A DNA stretch of 50,248 nt from an archaeon (GTDB lineage Archaea > AGJL01 > Methanococci > Methanococcales > Methanocaldococcaceae), in the NCBI GenBank assembly GCA_024278985.1, contig JAJRSC010000004.1:1-50248 (forward strand). Direction: 5' to 3'. Made by a program: the position numbers and the translations under genes. The notes beneath the pieces are model-generated. The model was not told where the DNA came from, ran no database searches, and saw only the letters and a list, made by a program, of their open reading frames with translations. Positions 27,478 through 36,388 of this stretch are shown here, piece by piece (the first letter of the stretch is position 1; every line of letters begins with the position of its first letter).

Positions 27478-28660
27478 ACCTATTAGTTAAATCTAATAAT
27501 ATTTTCATTACATGCTCTCCTTTAATCCAATGTAATCCTCCTTTATAACATGAGAATTCATTAAACTCTTTAACATCATCTACTCTTACACTTTTTCCCC
27601 ATATTACTATTGGCACAGGGTCAGCTGAGTGGTCTTTAACTTCTATAGGAGAAGAGTGGTCTCCAGTAAGAACAAAATATACATCATCTTTATTAATATT
27701 TTTAATAATCTCTCCAAGCATTTTATCAATATCTTCCAAAACCTTAACCTTTTTATTATAGTCCCCATCATGACTTGCTTCATTAGCAAGTTTAACATTT
27801 ACTAAGATAAAATCATACTTTTTTAAACCATCAATAAGTTTTTTAACTATTGTATCATAATCTCCAACTTTAACCTCCTCAACATCCAAACCAATCATTT
27901 TAGCTAATCCCTTTATTAACCCAGTTTCACAGATACATAAACCTCTCATATTATACTTCTCATAAAATTTTGGAACCTCTCTATAAATACCTCCCCCTCT
28001 TGGGAGGATAATATTGGCTACAGGTAAATTTTTCTTTCTCCTTTCTTCATTTATTGGATGATTATTTAATTTTTCATAAACAATTTTTAACAATTTATTT
28101 AATACTTCTGCAGTTTTCTTAGATTCTTTATTTAATGCCTTAATTTCAGGAACTTTTTTTCCTTCTATATGTGGGTCCCCATCAGTTACTTTATCTCCTA
28201 AATTTTCCCCTCTTAAAACTAATGCTCCTCTATATCCTTTAGATGATTTAAAAATTATTTTAACTCCATCTATTTCTATTCCATCAATTTCCTTCTCTAA
28301 TATTTTATCCTCTTCTTCTGATATTCTTCCAGCTCTTCTATCTACTACTGTAAAATTCTCATCTACAGTTGCAAAATTACACCTAAAGGCAACATCACCA
28401 TCTTTAAGCTCTATATCAACACCTAAAGCTTCTAATGGACCTCTTCCAGAGTAGTATTTATAAGGGTTGTATCCTAAAATAGATAAATGTGCAGTATCAC
28501 TTCCTGGCCTTATTCCAATATCTATGGCACTCATTAATCCAGTTATTCCTTCCTCAGCAAGTTTATCCATATTTGGAGTATTTGCTTCTTTTAATGGAGT
28601 TAAACCATATTTATTAGGTCTATCTCCTACACCATCAATAATAAATATTACAATTTTCAA
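27458..28660 (-). CDS. apgM: 2,3-bisphosphoglycerate-independent phosphoglycerate mutase, archaeal type
   Basis: 400 residues from TTG 28660 with GGGTGA four bases upstream. Alkaline-phosphatase superfamily motifs: IIDGVGDRP, GIRPGSDTAHLSILGYNP (catalytic serine), EALGVDIEL, and the C-terminal metal site TGDHSSP and KDHSADPVP. It interconverts 3- and 2-phosphoglycerate in glycolysis/gluconeogenesis. Overlap with glmU start is 4 bp on one side and with mptE on the other. Confidence 0.95.
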   Translation of the reverse strand: MKIVIFIIDGVGDRPNKYGLTPLKEANTPNMDKLAEEGITGLMSAIDIGIRPGSDTAHLSILGYNPYKYYSGRGPLEALGVDIELKDGDVAFRCNFATVDENFTVVDRRAGRISEEEDKILEKEIDGIEIDGVKIIFKSSKGYRGALVLRGENLGDKVTDGDPHIEGKKVPEIKALNKESKKTAEVLNKLLKIVYEKLNNHPINEERRKKNLPVANIILPRGGGIYREVPKFYEKYNMRGLCICETGLIKGLAKMIGLDVEEVKVGDYDTIVKKLIDGLKKYDFILVNVKLANEASHDGDYNKKVKVLEDIDKMLGEIIKNINKDDVYFVLTGDHSSPIEVKDHSADPVPIVIWGKSVRVDDVKEFNEFSCYKGGLHWIKGEHVMKILLDLTNRCDKFGA

Positions 28661-29877
28661 TTTTTCACCCTCTTTTTAATTAATTCGTCTTTTTTATAAA
28701 CAAAAGTATTTTTTTCTATATCTCTATCTATTAAACAATTTGCCCCTATCCAGCAGTTACTACCAATTTTAACCCCTGGCATAAAAGAAACGTGTACTCC
28801 TGTCTTAACATTATCCCCCATTATAACTCCAAGTTTTCTAACACTTTCTACTCTTTTTCCTTTTATATTAACTTTAACAGGTTTATTATCAAACCTTAAA
28901 TTTGCAGTTATTGTATTACATCCAAAATTACAATTTTCTCCTATTATACTATCTCCCACATATGATAAATGTGGAATCTTAGTATTTTTCATTATTATTG
29001 AGCCCTTTACTTCTGAAGAATTTCCTACAAATGTATTTTCCATTAAGACAGTATAAGGCCTTATATATGCTAAAGGTCCAACAATTGAGCCACTTTTTAT
29101 TATTGCTGGTCCTTCAATAACAGAGTTTGCCCTTATCTTAGCACCTTCCTCTATAATAACATTATCCTTTATAACAACATTCTCCTCAATCTCACCCATA
29201 ATATTCCTTTTAATTTTGTTGAGTAAATATTTATTGGCATCTAATAAGTCCCAAGGTCTTCCTATATCATTCCAGTAACCGTTTAATATATATCCTTTAA
29301 CCTTTTCCTTCTTTATTAATATTTTTAAGGCATCTGTCAATTCTCTCTCTCCCCTCTTAGAAAGAGGCAGATTTTTAAGAATATCAAATATTTTTTTATT
29401 TAATTTATATATTCCTGCATTTATAAGATTAGATTTTGGATTTTCAGGTTTCTCTTCAATATCTATAATATTGTTATTTTCATCTAAAACAATAACTCCA
29501 AAATCTTTAGGATTATCTACTTTAGTTAAACCAACTGCTAACTCATAATCTAAAAAATTTTTTAAGTTATCTTCAAATATTATATCTCCATTAATAACTA
29601 AAAACTCATCTCCTACATAATTCTCAGCTGTTAAAACAGCTTCTCCAGTTCCATCAATCTCTCCCTGCTCTAAAATAGTATAGTTAGAGTATCTTTCATA
29701 TATATGTTCTTTTTTATATTTGGCAATTATAATTATGTTATCTACCAACTTCTCAACTTTTTCAATAATGTGGTCAAGAATTGGCTTTCCAGCAACTGGT
29801 AAGAGAGGTTTAGGTTTATTCTCAGTTAAAGGCAATAATCTTTCCCCCTTTCCAGCAGCCAAAATAATTGCATCCAT
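28657..29877 (-). CDS. glmU: Bifunctional sugar-1-phosphate nucleotidyltransferase/acetyltransferase (GlmU type)
   Basis: 406 residues. The N-terminal nucleotidyltransferase has AAGKGERLLPLTENKPKP and NGDIIFEDN. Hexapeptide-repeat residues 225-400 form a left-handed beta helix, with YIRPYTVLMENTFVGNS and GENCNFGCNTITANLRF. The archaeal enzyme makes UDP-GlcNAc or a similar nucleotide sugar for glycosylation. Start ATG 29877 has GGAGG upstream. It begins the operon glmU-apgM-mptE-ACT-cooC-polB. Confidence 0.92.
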   Translation of the reverse strand: MDAIILAAGKGERLLPLTENKPKPLLPVAGKPILDHIIEKVEKLVDNIIIIAKYKKEHIYERYSNYTILEQGEIDGTGEAVLTAENYVGDEFLVINGDIIFEDNLKNFLDYELAVGLTKVDNPKDFGVIVLDENNNIIDIEEKPENPKSNLINAGIYKLNKKIFDILKNLPLSKRGERELTDALKILIKKEKVKGYILNGYWNDIGRPWDLLDANKYLLNKIKRNIMGEIEENVVIKDNVIIEEGAKIRANSVIEGPAIIKSGSIVGPLAYIRPYTVLMENTFVGNSSEVKGSIIMKNTKIPHLSYVGDSIIGENCNFGCNTITANLRFDNKPVKVNIKGKRVESVRKLGVIMGDNVKTGVHVSFMPGVKIGSNCWIGANCLIDRDIEKNTFVYKKDELIKKRVKN

Positions 29878-29949
29878 TCTATACCTCCAAAATTTTTTAA
29901 GATATAATATATAATTAAAAATTTAATACTTAATTAAGGTAATGAAATT
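29878..29949. promoter_or_regulatory. Short divergent promoter region between glmU and queE
   Basis: Seventy-two AT-rich bases with TATA-like TATAATATATAATT at 29901-29914. The two divergent genes start at 29877 and 29950, and both have ribosome binding sites within. One bidirectional promoter or two overlapping ones are probable. Confidence 0.4.
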
Positions 29950-30675
29950 ATGATAAAAGAAATATTTAATTCAATAATGGGAGAAGGGAAATATATAGGA
30001 AGAAGATTTATTTTTTTAAGATTTGATAAATGTCCTTTAAATTGTATATATTGTGATGAAAGTAAAAAAGAATATAAAGGATGTGAAATTTCTCCTGGAA
30101 GTGAAAAATTTAAAAAAATTGATAATAACATAAAAGAAGTTATAAGGTGTATTGAAAATTTAACAACTCCTGACTTATTTGCTGTGTCTTTTACTGGAGG
30201 AGAGCCATTAGTATATTATGAATTTTGTAGAGAACTTAATAGTATACTAAAAAATAAAGGTTATAGAACTTTCTTAGAAAGTAATGGAATATATCCAGAA
30301 AAATTATTTAAGGTAGATATTGCCTCAATAGACATTAAACTTAAAGAACATTTTATTAATATTGATGATAATTTATATAAAATGATATATAATAATGAAT
30401 TAAAAACTATTGAAAAACTTTACAAAATGGGTGTTGATGTTTATGCTAAAATAGTTATTTTAAAAAATACAGATATAAATAATATTAAAAAAATAGCTCA
30501 AGATTTAAGTGAAATAGGAGAAATATTATTATGCCTTCAACCACTCACCCCAATAAACAACCTTCAGCCACCAAGTAAAGAGTTGTTGTTTAAGATAATG
30601 GAAGAGTGTGGAAAATACCTTGGAGATAATGTTATGCTAACAATACAAATGCATAAATATTTGGGGGTTTTATAA
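29950..30675 (+). CDS. queE: 7-carboxy-7-deazaguanine synthase (QueE), radical SAM
   Basis: 241 residues. The radical-SAM cluster motif is CPLNCIYC at residues 28-35; IFNSIMGEGKYIGRRFIFLRF before it is the QueE signature that binds substrate and SAM; FTGGEPLVY follows. The enzyme converts carboxy-tetrahydropterin to 7-carboxy-7-deazaguanine, on the way to archaeosine in tRNA. Other queuosine/archaeosine genes are not in the window. Gap to the next gene (CARF-PIN) is 14 bases, so they are likely on one mRNA. Confidence 0.88.
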   Translation: MIKEIFNSIMGEGKYIGRRFIFLRFDKCPLNCIYCDESKKEYKGCEISPGSEKFKKIDNNIKEVIRCIENLTTPDLFAVSFTGGEPLVYYEFCRELNSILKNKGYRTFLESNGIYPEKLFKVDIASIDIKLKEHFINIDDNLYKMIYNNELKTIEKLYKMGVDVYAKIVILKNTDINNIKKIAQDLSEIGEILLCLQPLTPINNLQPPSKELLFKIMEECGKYLGDNVMLTIQMHKYLGVL

Positions 30676-30689
30676 TAGGTGAGTTTTTT

Positions 30690-32171
30690 ATGAAAATTTG
30701 GATTACAACAGTAGGTTGGAGTCCTTTTGCAGTTTTTAATACTTTATGGTTTGCAATAGTTAGAGACAGTTATATACCTGATAAAATATATTTAATATGG
30801 AATAGTAAAGTAGAGAACAACAAAGAAATAATCAAGAAATATTTAAATGCATTAAATGAATCTTATGGTTTTAATTTAAAAGTAGTGGAGTATAAAATAG
30901 AAAGAGAAGAAAATTTTAAAGAATTTATTAAAGGTTTGTCAGACATTATATTAAAAGAAAAAAAGTATAATAATGAGATTGCAATAGATATAACTCCTGG
31001 AAGAAAATTTATGAGTGCTTTTTCAATGTTTGCTGGTTTAGAAGGTGTATGAAAAGAGAAATATAAATGTGATAGAGTTTATTATTTACATATTGATGAT
31101 ATGAAATATTTAAACTTTCCTTTATATTTAATCCCTTTCTCTATACAAAAGTTATATGAACTAAAAAGCACACTTCTAAACAAAAAGTATAAAAGAGAAC
31201 TCTATAAAATTGATGGTAAAACTAACATAAAGATAAATAGAAAAGAAATTTTAAGTGTTATAAATCACTATTATTTAAAAGATATTTATATATTTAATAT
31301 TTATGTTGATAATATTGAATTTGCTAAAATAACACTTCAAAATAATAACTTGGCAAATATAGAAATCAATAAAGACATTAAAGATATAAATTTAAAGGAT
31401 TATATATTAGACAATAATTCATATATTAACAATATTATTTATTCAATATCTAAGATGAACTTTTATATAGTTGATGAAGACAGGGAGTTAAGTGAAGAAG
31501 AATTTTTTAAATATCTTATTAATAAATTAAAATCAAAAGATACATACTATATAACTTTTGATACTAATGCATTAATCAATCATGTACCAAGGAAGTTAAT
31601 AGAATATTTTGAAAATAGTAGAGAGAGAATAACTCCTAATTTTTTAATATCAAGGTGTGTGATTAATGAGATAACTGAAGATTTTGGAAAAATAAAATAT
31701 TGTAAAGACCAGGATTATATTAACCAACCAAAGCCAAAAGGAAGGCTATTTAAATTAGGACATTCTCAGCTAACTCTTTTACAACAAAAAAATGCAGTAG
31801 TTATTGAGCATGAGGGAAAATTTGATAACAGTATAAGAGACTCTTTAATAAAATATCTTAGAGATAAAAATGGAAAGTTAATATTTATTAGTTCTGATAA
31901 GGACTTCTGTTATAATCTTTCAGGCTATCCTGAGATTGAAACAGTATATGTTAAATTTAATAGAAATAAAAAATATAGTTGGGAGGATGTTAGAGATTTC
32001 CTATATATATCATCAATAATTTTAGGAAAAATTAGAGTCAAATATATGGGGACCATAAAATCAGTTTGGAGAGGAAAAGATATAAATGATTGGAAAAATG
32101 AGAGAGTATATCTTGAAAATACAGATAAACATATTAAAAATATTATAAATTGTTTAAGAAAAATAAACTAA
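30690..32171 (+). pseudogene. CARF-PIN fusion protein, putative CRISPR/type III-linked nuclease, with in-frame TGA
   Basis: Starts at ATG 30690 with GGTGA seven bases upstream. Residues 1-120: CARF domain, first strand MKIWITTVGWSPFAV (TVG loop) and the diagnostic IDITPGRKFMSAF at residues 99-111, which contacts cyclic oligoadenylate in other CARF proteins. TGA at 31050-31052 follows LEGV; the same frame resumes KEKYKCDRVYYLHIDD and continues to 32171, so 493 codons in all. Residues 148-280 are of mixed fold; residues about 285-415 are a PIN nuclease domain with acidic residues in ITFDTNALI (D291), NEITEDF (E327), NSIRDSL (D385) and SSDKDF (D403/D405). The family known in CRISPR type III signalling uses CARF binding to switch on a nuclease. 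The TGA could be a mutated TGG or CGA, or an error. Selenocysteine is unlikely (see rejected list). Confidence 0.75.
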
Positions 32172-32196
32172 CTATTTTTAAGTTAGAGAGATAACT

Positions 32197-32964
32197 ATGT
32201 TGGCAGAAATTTCTGAGAAATTTATATTTATATTGGAAATATTAGATAAATATACTCAGCCTAATAGTGATGAGAAAGTTGTTATTAGGTATCTTATTGA
32301 CTATTTAGAAAAAGGTAATTTGTTGGAGGAGGATATAGAGCCAATTAAGAGTAAGATTATAGAAATAAGTAAAAAATTAGGAAATTATGATTTAAGAAGA
32401 GAAATAGTATATATCTTCTATGATAATAATAAAAAATTAACTAAATCACAAAAAAATAAGATTAGAAAGATTATTGAAATTTTAGAGTTATTGAAGAGTT
32501 ATATAGACAAAAAACCATTTAAGGATTATACTGATAGAGATGCATTAAATATAATAACATTAAAAATTTTAAGATTGGATAAAGGAGTTTTATTAGATTA
32601 TAATACAGAGGTAAGGAGTATATCTAACTTGGCATTAAACATATCTGGCTATGAATTAAAAAATGAAATAGAAAACTTTTTATTAGGCAGAAAAAGAAAA
32701 AAATTATCAGATAATTTCCTACAAAAAAAGAAATTATTATTAGAAACTTTAGAAGAGATAAAAAATTTCATTGAAAAGAAAGAAAATAAAAGTATATTTG
32801 ACTATGAAGCATTATTTTTAATAAATTTAAAGATTTATAGAGTTGAGGAGAATATAATAAAAAATTTTGATGATGAATTTAATAGTTTATTGTCAATTGG
32901 TAGAAAAGTGGGAAACTACAAATTAAGAGAAAAAATTTTATTGATAAAGGAAAGTATAAAATGA
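32197..32964 (+). CDS. Unrecognised helical protein with three internal repeats, in CARF-PIN operon
   Basis: 255 residues. No known domain is recognised. The sequence is nearly all helix and divides into three similar units of about 65-72 residues, at about 9-75, 91-162 and 181-251. Each unit ends in a similar segment: KKLGNYDLRREI, ALNISGYELKNEI and RKVGNYKLREKI. The units 2 and 3 also share IDKKP/IEKKE, then YTDRDALNIITLKILR versus FDYEALFLINLKIYR. There are no cysteines and no catalytic motif. It begins 25 bases after the CARF-PIN gene, with AGAGAG upstream, and lies convergent to uL11. It may be a scaffold or inhibitor of the nuclease; that is inference. Confidence 0.7.
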   Translation: MLAEISEKFIFILEILDKYTQPNSDEKVVIRYLIDYLEKGNLLEEDIEPIKSKIIEISKKLGNYDLRREIVYIFYDNNKKLTKSQKNKIRKIIEILELLKSYIDKKPFKDYTDRDALNIITLKILRLDKGVLLDYNTEVRSISNLALNISGYELKNEIENFLLGRKRKKLSDNFLQKKKLLLETLEEIKNFIEKKENKSIFDYEALFLINLKIYRVEENIIKNFDDEFNSLLSIGRKVGNYKLREKILLIKESIK

Positions 32965-32965
32965 C

Positions 32966-33475
32966 TTATTTATTCTTTTTCATTTCTTCCTCTGCTTTAT
33001 TTATAATTTCATCATAAACTCCTTCATTAACTTCTTTTGTAACTTCTTTAGGATCTTTTCCTTCAACAGTAACTCCCATAGACCCACATGTCCCTAAAAC
33101 TTCCTTAACAGCATTTTTTAAAGTATAGGAAAGCATAGAATCAAATTTCATTTTAGCAATTTTAATAACTTGTTCCATTGTTAAGTTTCCAACTACTTCA
33201 TGTCTTGGTTCATGAGCTGCTGTTTCAATTCCTAATTCTTTTTTAATTAATGCAGTTGTTGGAGGAATTCCAACCTCAATCTCAAAAGTTCTTTTTTCAG
33301 TATCAACAATAACCTTAACAGGAACCTGCATTCCTTCATATTCTTTTGTTTTTTTGTTAATTTCATTAACAACTTGCATAACATTGACTCCTAATGGACC
33401 AATTGCTGGCCCTAATGGTGGCCCTGCAGTAGCTTTTCCTCCAGTAACTAATACTTCAACAACTTCCTTTGCCAT
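32966..33475 (-). CDS. rpl11: 50S ribosomal protein uL11
   Basis: 169 residues. N-terminal domain with [27 protein letters not shown] (displayed in parts: [22 protein letters not shown]) and C-terminal RNA-binding domain [20 protein letters not shown], then [14 protein letters not shown]. It binds 23S rRNA at the GTPase-associated centre. The ATG has AGGTGAG upstream. It is separated from Alba by 134 bases of divergent promoter. Confidence 0.97.
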   Translation of the reverse strand: MAKEVVEVLVTGGKATAGPPLGPAIGPLGVNVMQVVNEINKKTKEYEGMQVPVKVIVDTEKRTFEIEVGIPPTTALIKKELGIETAAHEPRHEVVGNLTMEQVIKIAKMKFDSMLSYTLKNAVKEVLGTCGSMGVTVEGKDPKEVTKEVNEGVYDEIINKAEEEMKKNK

Positions 33476-33609
33476 GTTTCACTCACCTTAATTTTATAAG
33501 AATAGCTTAAGGTTTAATATCCTCATACTATATATATATTTTTTTACTAATCTTAATTTTATAAATTACTTATTTATAACTTTTTTATAAATAATAATTT
33601 TGGGAGATT
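33476..33609. promoter_or_regulatory. Divergent promoter region between uL11 and Alba
   Basis: AT-rich 134 bases. TATA-like TATATATATATTT (33531-33542) and TTATAAATAAT (33586-33596) would serve the two directions. GGGAG at 33602-33606 lies before ATG 33610. No other structure seen. Confidence 0.4.
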
Positions 33610-33886
33610 ATGGACAATGTTATTTTAGTTGGAAAAAAACCAGTTAAAAATTATGTTCTGGCAGTTCTTACTCAATTAACAAAAAATAACACTGTTAAAA
33701 TTAAAGCAAGAGGTAAAGCTATATGTAAAGCTGTTGATGTTGCTGAAATTGTAAGGAATAGAGTTATTTAAAGATATTAAAGTTGATGAAATTAAAATAG
33801 GTAGTGAGAAAATTAATAATTTAAATGGGAAATATAAATATATCTCTACCATTGAAATAACATTATCAAAAGAACAGAGGGAATAA
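33610..33886 (+). pseudogene. albA: Alba chromatin protein, one-base frameshift
   Basis: From ATG 33610 the frame reads [20 protein letters not shown], the canonical Alba N-terminus with the DNA-binding lysine pair, then [21 protein letters not shown], and stops at TAA 33769-33771. The remainder of the family sequence, [16 protein letters not shown] and STIEITLSKEQRE, continues in the next frame to TAA 33884-33886. Removing one base in the segment about 33760-33769 restores a 91-residue protein of normal length. Alba coats DNA and RNA. argF begins 1 base later. Confidence 0.88.
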
Positions 33887-33887
33887 T

Positions 33888-34784
33888 ATGCATTTTTTAG
33901 ATTTGGATACCATTGAAAGAGAAGATTTATTAAAAATTCTTAAATATGGAGAACATTTTAAGAAACATAGAAAAAACCATGAAAAATTTTTGGAAAATAA
34001 AAGTTTTGGGATAATTTTTGAAAAACCATCAACAAGGACAAGAATAAGTTTTGACTTAGCAATTCATGAATCTGGAGGACACTTAATAACTTTAAATAAA
34101 AATGAGATACATTTAGGTAGAGAAAGTTTAAAGGATATGGCCAAAGTTTTAAGTAGATACTTGGATGGAATTATAGCGAGAGTATATAGTCATAAAATGC
34201 TTGAAGAACTTGCTAAGTATAGTGAGATTCCAGTTATAAATGCATTATCTGATATTGCCCATCCTTGCCAAACTTTGGCAGATTTATTGACAATTAAAGA
34301 AATTAAAGGTTTTAATATAAAGCTTGCATACTTAGGGGATGGTAATAATGTATGTAATTCTTTAATTTTAGGGGCGTCATTGGTTGGAATTGATATGTAT
34401 GTAGCAACACCTAAAGGTTATGAGCCCAACTCTTACCATGTTTTAAAAGCTTTGGAGAACATAGAGAAATATGGAGAAGGTTCTTTAACTATAACAAACT
34501 CTCCAGAAGAGGCATTAAAAGAGGCAGATGTAATATATACTGATGTATGGGTAAGTATGGGAGATAAAAAAGATGAGAATGAATTAAAATATTTTAAACC
34601 TTTCCAAATAAATAACAATGCTTTAAAATTGGCAAATGATGACTGTATAGTTATGCACTGTCTTCCCGCTGTAAGGGGTAATGAAATAACTGATGATGTT
34701 ATAGATAGTGAGAAATCTGTTATATATCAGCAGGCAGAAAATAGATTACATGCTCAAAAAGGTTTATTAAAGTTCTTATATTAA
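33888..34784 (+). CDS. argF: Ornithine carbamoyltransferase
   Basis: 298 residues. Carbamoyl-phosphate site motif EKPSTRTRISFD (about residue 45), HPCQTLADLLTI and the ornithine-binding C-terminal HCLPAVRGNEI with the invariant cysteine. Makes citrulline in arginine synthesis. GAGGGA is the ribosome binding site. The 3' end overlaps the PIN gene by 9 bp on the other strand. Confidence 0.95.
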   Translation: MHFLDLDTIEREDLLKILKYGEHFKKHRKNHEKFLENKSFGIIFEKPSTRTRISFDLAIHESGGHLITLNKNEIHLGRESLKDMAKVLSRYLDGIIARVYSHKMLEELAKYSEIPVINALSDIAHPCQTLADLLTIKEIKGFNIKLAYLGDGNNVCNSLILGASLVGIDMYVATPKGYEPNSYHVLKALENIEKYGEGSLTITNSPEEALKEADVIYTDVWVSMGDKKDENELKYFKPFQINNNALKLANDDCIVMHCLPAVRGNEITDDVIDSEKSVIYQQAENRLHAQKGLLKFLY

Positions 34785-35171
34785 TCCAAAAACTTCAAAA
34801 TATTTTTTTTGTCTAACAACTAACACAGGAATATTATTTTCTAAGAGTTTCTCTTTAAGTTTTTTATCATTTGTAGCAACAATAACATTTTTATTTTTTT
34901 TGGCATATTCAATTATTGCATCGTCAGCATAACCATTAAAATTAAACTTCTCTACTTTATAATTTTTTATTTTTGATAAAGCTAACTTTATAGCTTTTTT
35001 TTCTTTTCCTTTTAAATCTTTATCCAATAATAATTTTAGTTCTTTCTCAATATGAGGAAGAATAATAACTTCAAACTTAGAATTTAAAGCCCTTTCTAAT
35101 TCATAATCAAAATTTATTTTATGTTTAAATGTATAAATTAAAAAATTAGTGTCTGGAATTACCTTGTAAAT
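34776..35171 (-). CDS. PIN-domain ribonuclease (Fcf1/VapC9-like), apparent ATT start
   Basis: Frame open from stop to stop; a fitting start would be just before VIPDTNFLIYTFKHKI. That is the first PIN strand with aspartate D, followed by LPHIEKELKLLL, and the C-terminal GYADDAIIEYA and IVATNDKKLKEKL acidic motifs. No ATG, GTG or TTG lies in the right place; the ribosome binding site GAGGTGA (minus, 35183-35177) precedes an ATT at 35171-35169 (ATT TAC AAG). From there 131 residues fit archaeal Fcf1-like PIN proteins. The alternative, TTG at 35027, loses the catalytic first aspartate and is less likely. ATT is either a rare start or a changed ATG. No antitoxin gene is next to it. Confidence 0.75.
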   Translation of the reverse strand: MYKVIPDTNFLIYTFKHKINFDYELERALNSKFEVIILPHIEKELKLLLDKDLKGKEKKAIKLALSKIKNYKVEKFNFNGYADDAIIEYAKKNKNVIVATNDKKLKEKLLENNIPVLVVRQKKYFEVFGLI

Positions 35172-35179
35172 AAAGTTTC

Positions 35180-35401
35180 ACCTCATACTACATTATTAAC
35201 AATATTTATATATACTTTGCTAAATATAATATATAAAGAGATTTTTCATCATTTAACTTTACAAAAGAAAATTAATTTAAATTAGAAAAGTATTTATATT
35301 TTATAAACAACATAAAAAAATAGAATTTTATAGAATAAATTCTAATAATAATTAATAATAAAACAAAACTAATATAGTCTAAATTAGGTTATGGTGATAT
35401 T
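35180..35401. promoter_or_regulatory. AT-rich promoter region upstream of TPR gene and PIN gene
   Basis: 222 bases without a gene. TATA-like boxes: ATTTATATATAC at 35203-35214 and TATTTATATTTTATAAAC around 35290-35310. An imperfect inverted pair AGAATTT/AAATTCT sits at about 35331-35353. TGGTGAT just before TTG 35402 is the ribosome binding site. No ORF seen. Confidence 0.35.
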
Positions 35402-36379
35402 TTGGGAGATAGATTACCAAGAGTAGATACATTGGAAAGTGTTGCATTACTATTAAGAGCATATAAAAAAATATTTAATGGAGAAATGTTAGATGCCCTT
35501 TACTATATAAACAAGGCAATAGAATTAGAACCTAATTTCAACCTTCCTTATTTTATAAAAGGTATAATTTTAATGTGTCTTGGAGATGTTAAAAAAGCTT
35601 CAGAGATATTTGAAATGTTAATAAAAAAAGGTTCTAAAAATCCATTAGATTGGATATATTTAGGAGAGTGTTATACAGCCATTGGAAATTGTGAAGAAGC
35701 TATAAAATGTTATAAAAATGCCTCTTCAGAAAGTGAAAAATTAATATCTTCAGCAATATTAGAAATATTATGTTTAGAAAGTTTAGGAGAGTATGAAACA
35801 TCTTTAGAAATTATTGATAAAGTTCTATCACAATATCCAAAAATGTTATCATTTTGGATTAAAAAAGTTGAGATATTATTGCATCTTGGAGAATATGAAA
35901 AAGCATTATTGACAATAGATGAAGCTTTAAAATTAAATCCTGAACATAAATTAGCCTTATTTTATAAAGCATTAATTTTATCAAGATTAGGAAGATTAAA
36001 AGAAAGTTTAGAAATATTTAAAAAATTAATTGATAAGTATAATATAAAATGGTTAGAAGCTTTAAGACATGCTGCAAGAGTTGCAATATACTTAGGTGAA
36101 TATGAAACAGCTGAGAAATATCTTAAAAAAGGTTTAGAAATTAGAGATGATGATACTGAACTGTTATTTAATTTAGGTGTTGTATTAGCAGAAAAAGGAA
36201 AATCTGAAGAAGCTATAAAATACTTTGAGAAAGTATTGTCTTTACATCCAGGATATACTTTAGCATTACTGAGAATTGCAAATATTTATGAAAGATTAGG
36301 AAAACTTGATAAAGCTGTAGAATATTACAATAAAGTATATGCTCAAATTATGCCAAAAGAAAATAATGATTTAGAATAA
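35402..36379 (+). CDS. TPR-repeat protein
   Basis: 325 residues from TTG 35402, preceded by GGTGAT. At least seven or eight tetratricopeptide repeats fill it (for example ALYYINKAIELEPNFNLPYF, AEKYLKKGLEI, AIKYFEKVLSLHPGYTLALL), so it is a protein-interaction superhelix. No signal peptide or other domain. The helicase starts 9 bases after its stop; in M. jannaschii TPR proteins also precede this helicase as I remember, so the pair is likely a conserved unit. Confidence 0.88.
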   Translation: MGDRLPRVDTLESVALLLRAYKKIFNGEMLDALYYINKAIELEPNFNLPYFIKGIILMCLGDVKKASEIFEMLIKKGSKNPLDWIYLGECYTAIGNCEEAIKCYKNASSESEKLISSAILEILCLESLGEYETSLEIIDKVLSQYPKMLSFWIKKVEILLHLGEYEKALLTIDEALKLNPEHKLALFYKALILSRLGRLKESLEIFKKLIDKYNIKWLEALRHAARVAIYLGEYETAEKYLKKGLEIRDDDTELLFNLGVVLAEKGKSEEAIKYFEKVLSLHPGYTLALLRIANIYERLGKLDKAVEYYNKVYAQIMPKENNDLE

Positions 36380-36388
36380 AAGATTATT

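Noticed and set aside
31050-31052. TGA in CARF-PIN read as selenocysteine
   Set aside because: Archaeal selenocysteine insertion normally uses a SECIS in the 3' untranslated region. Only 25 bases separate the stop at 32171 from the next gene, and no SECIS-like stem is seen.
34776-35171. Toxin-antitoxin pair at the PIN gene
   Set aside because: Neither side has a small antitoxin-like gene; upstream is a 230-base non-coding gap and downstream is argF. The protein is more like Fcf1-type PIN proteins.
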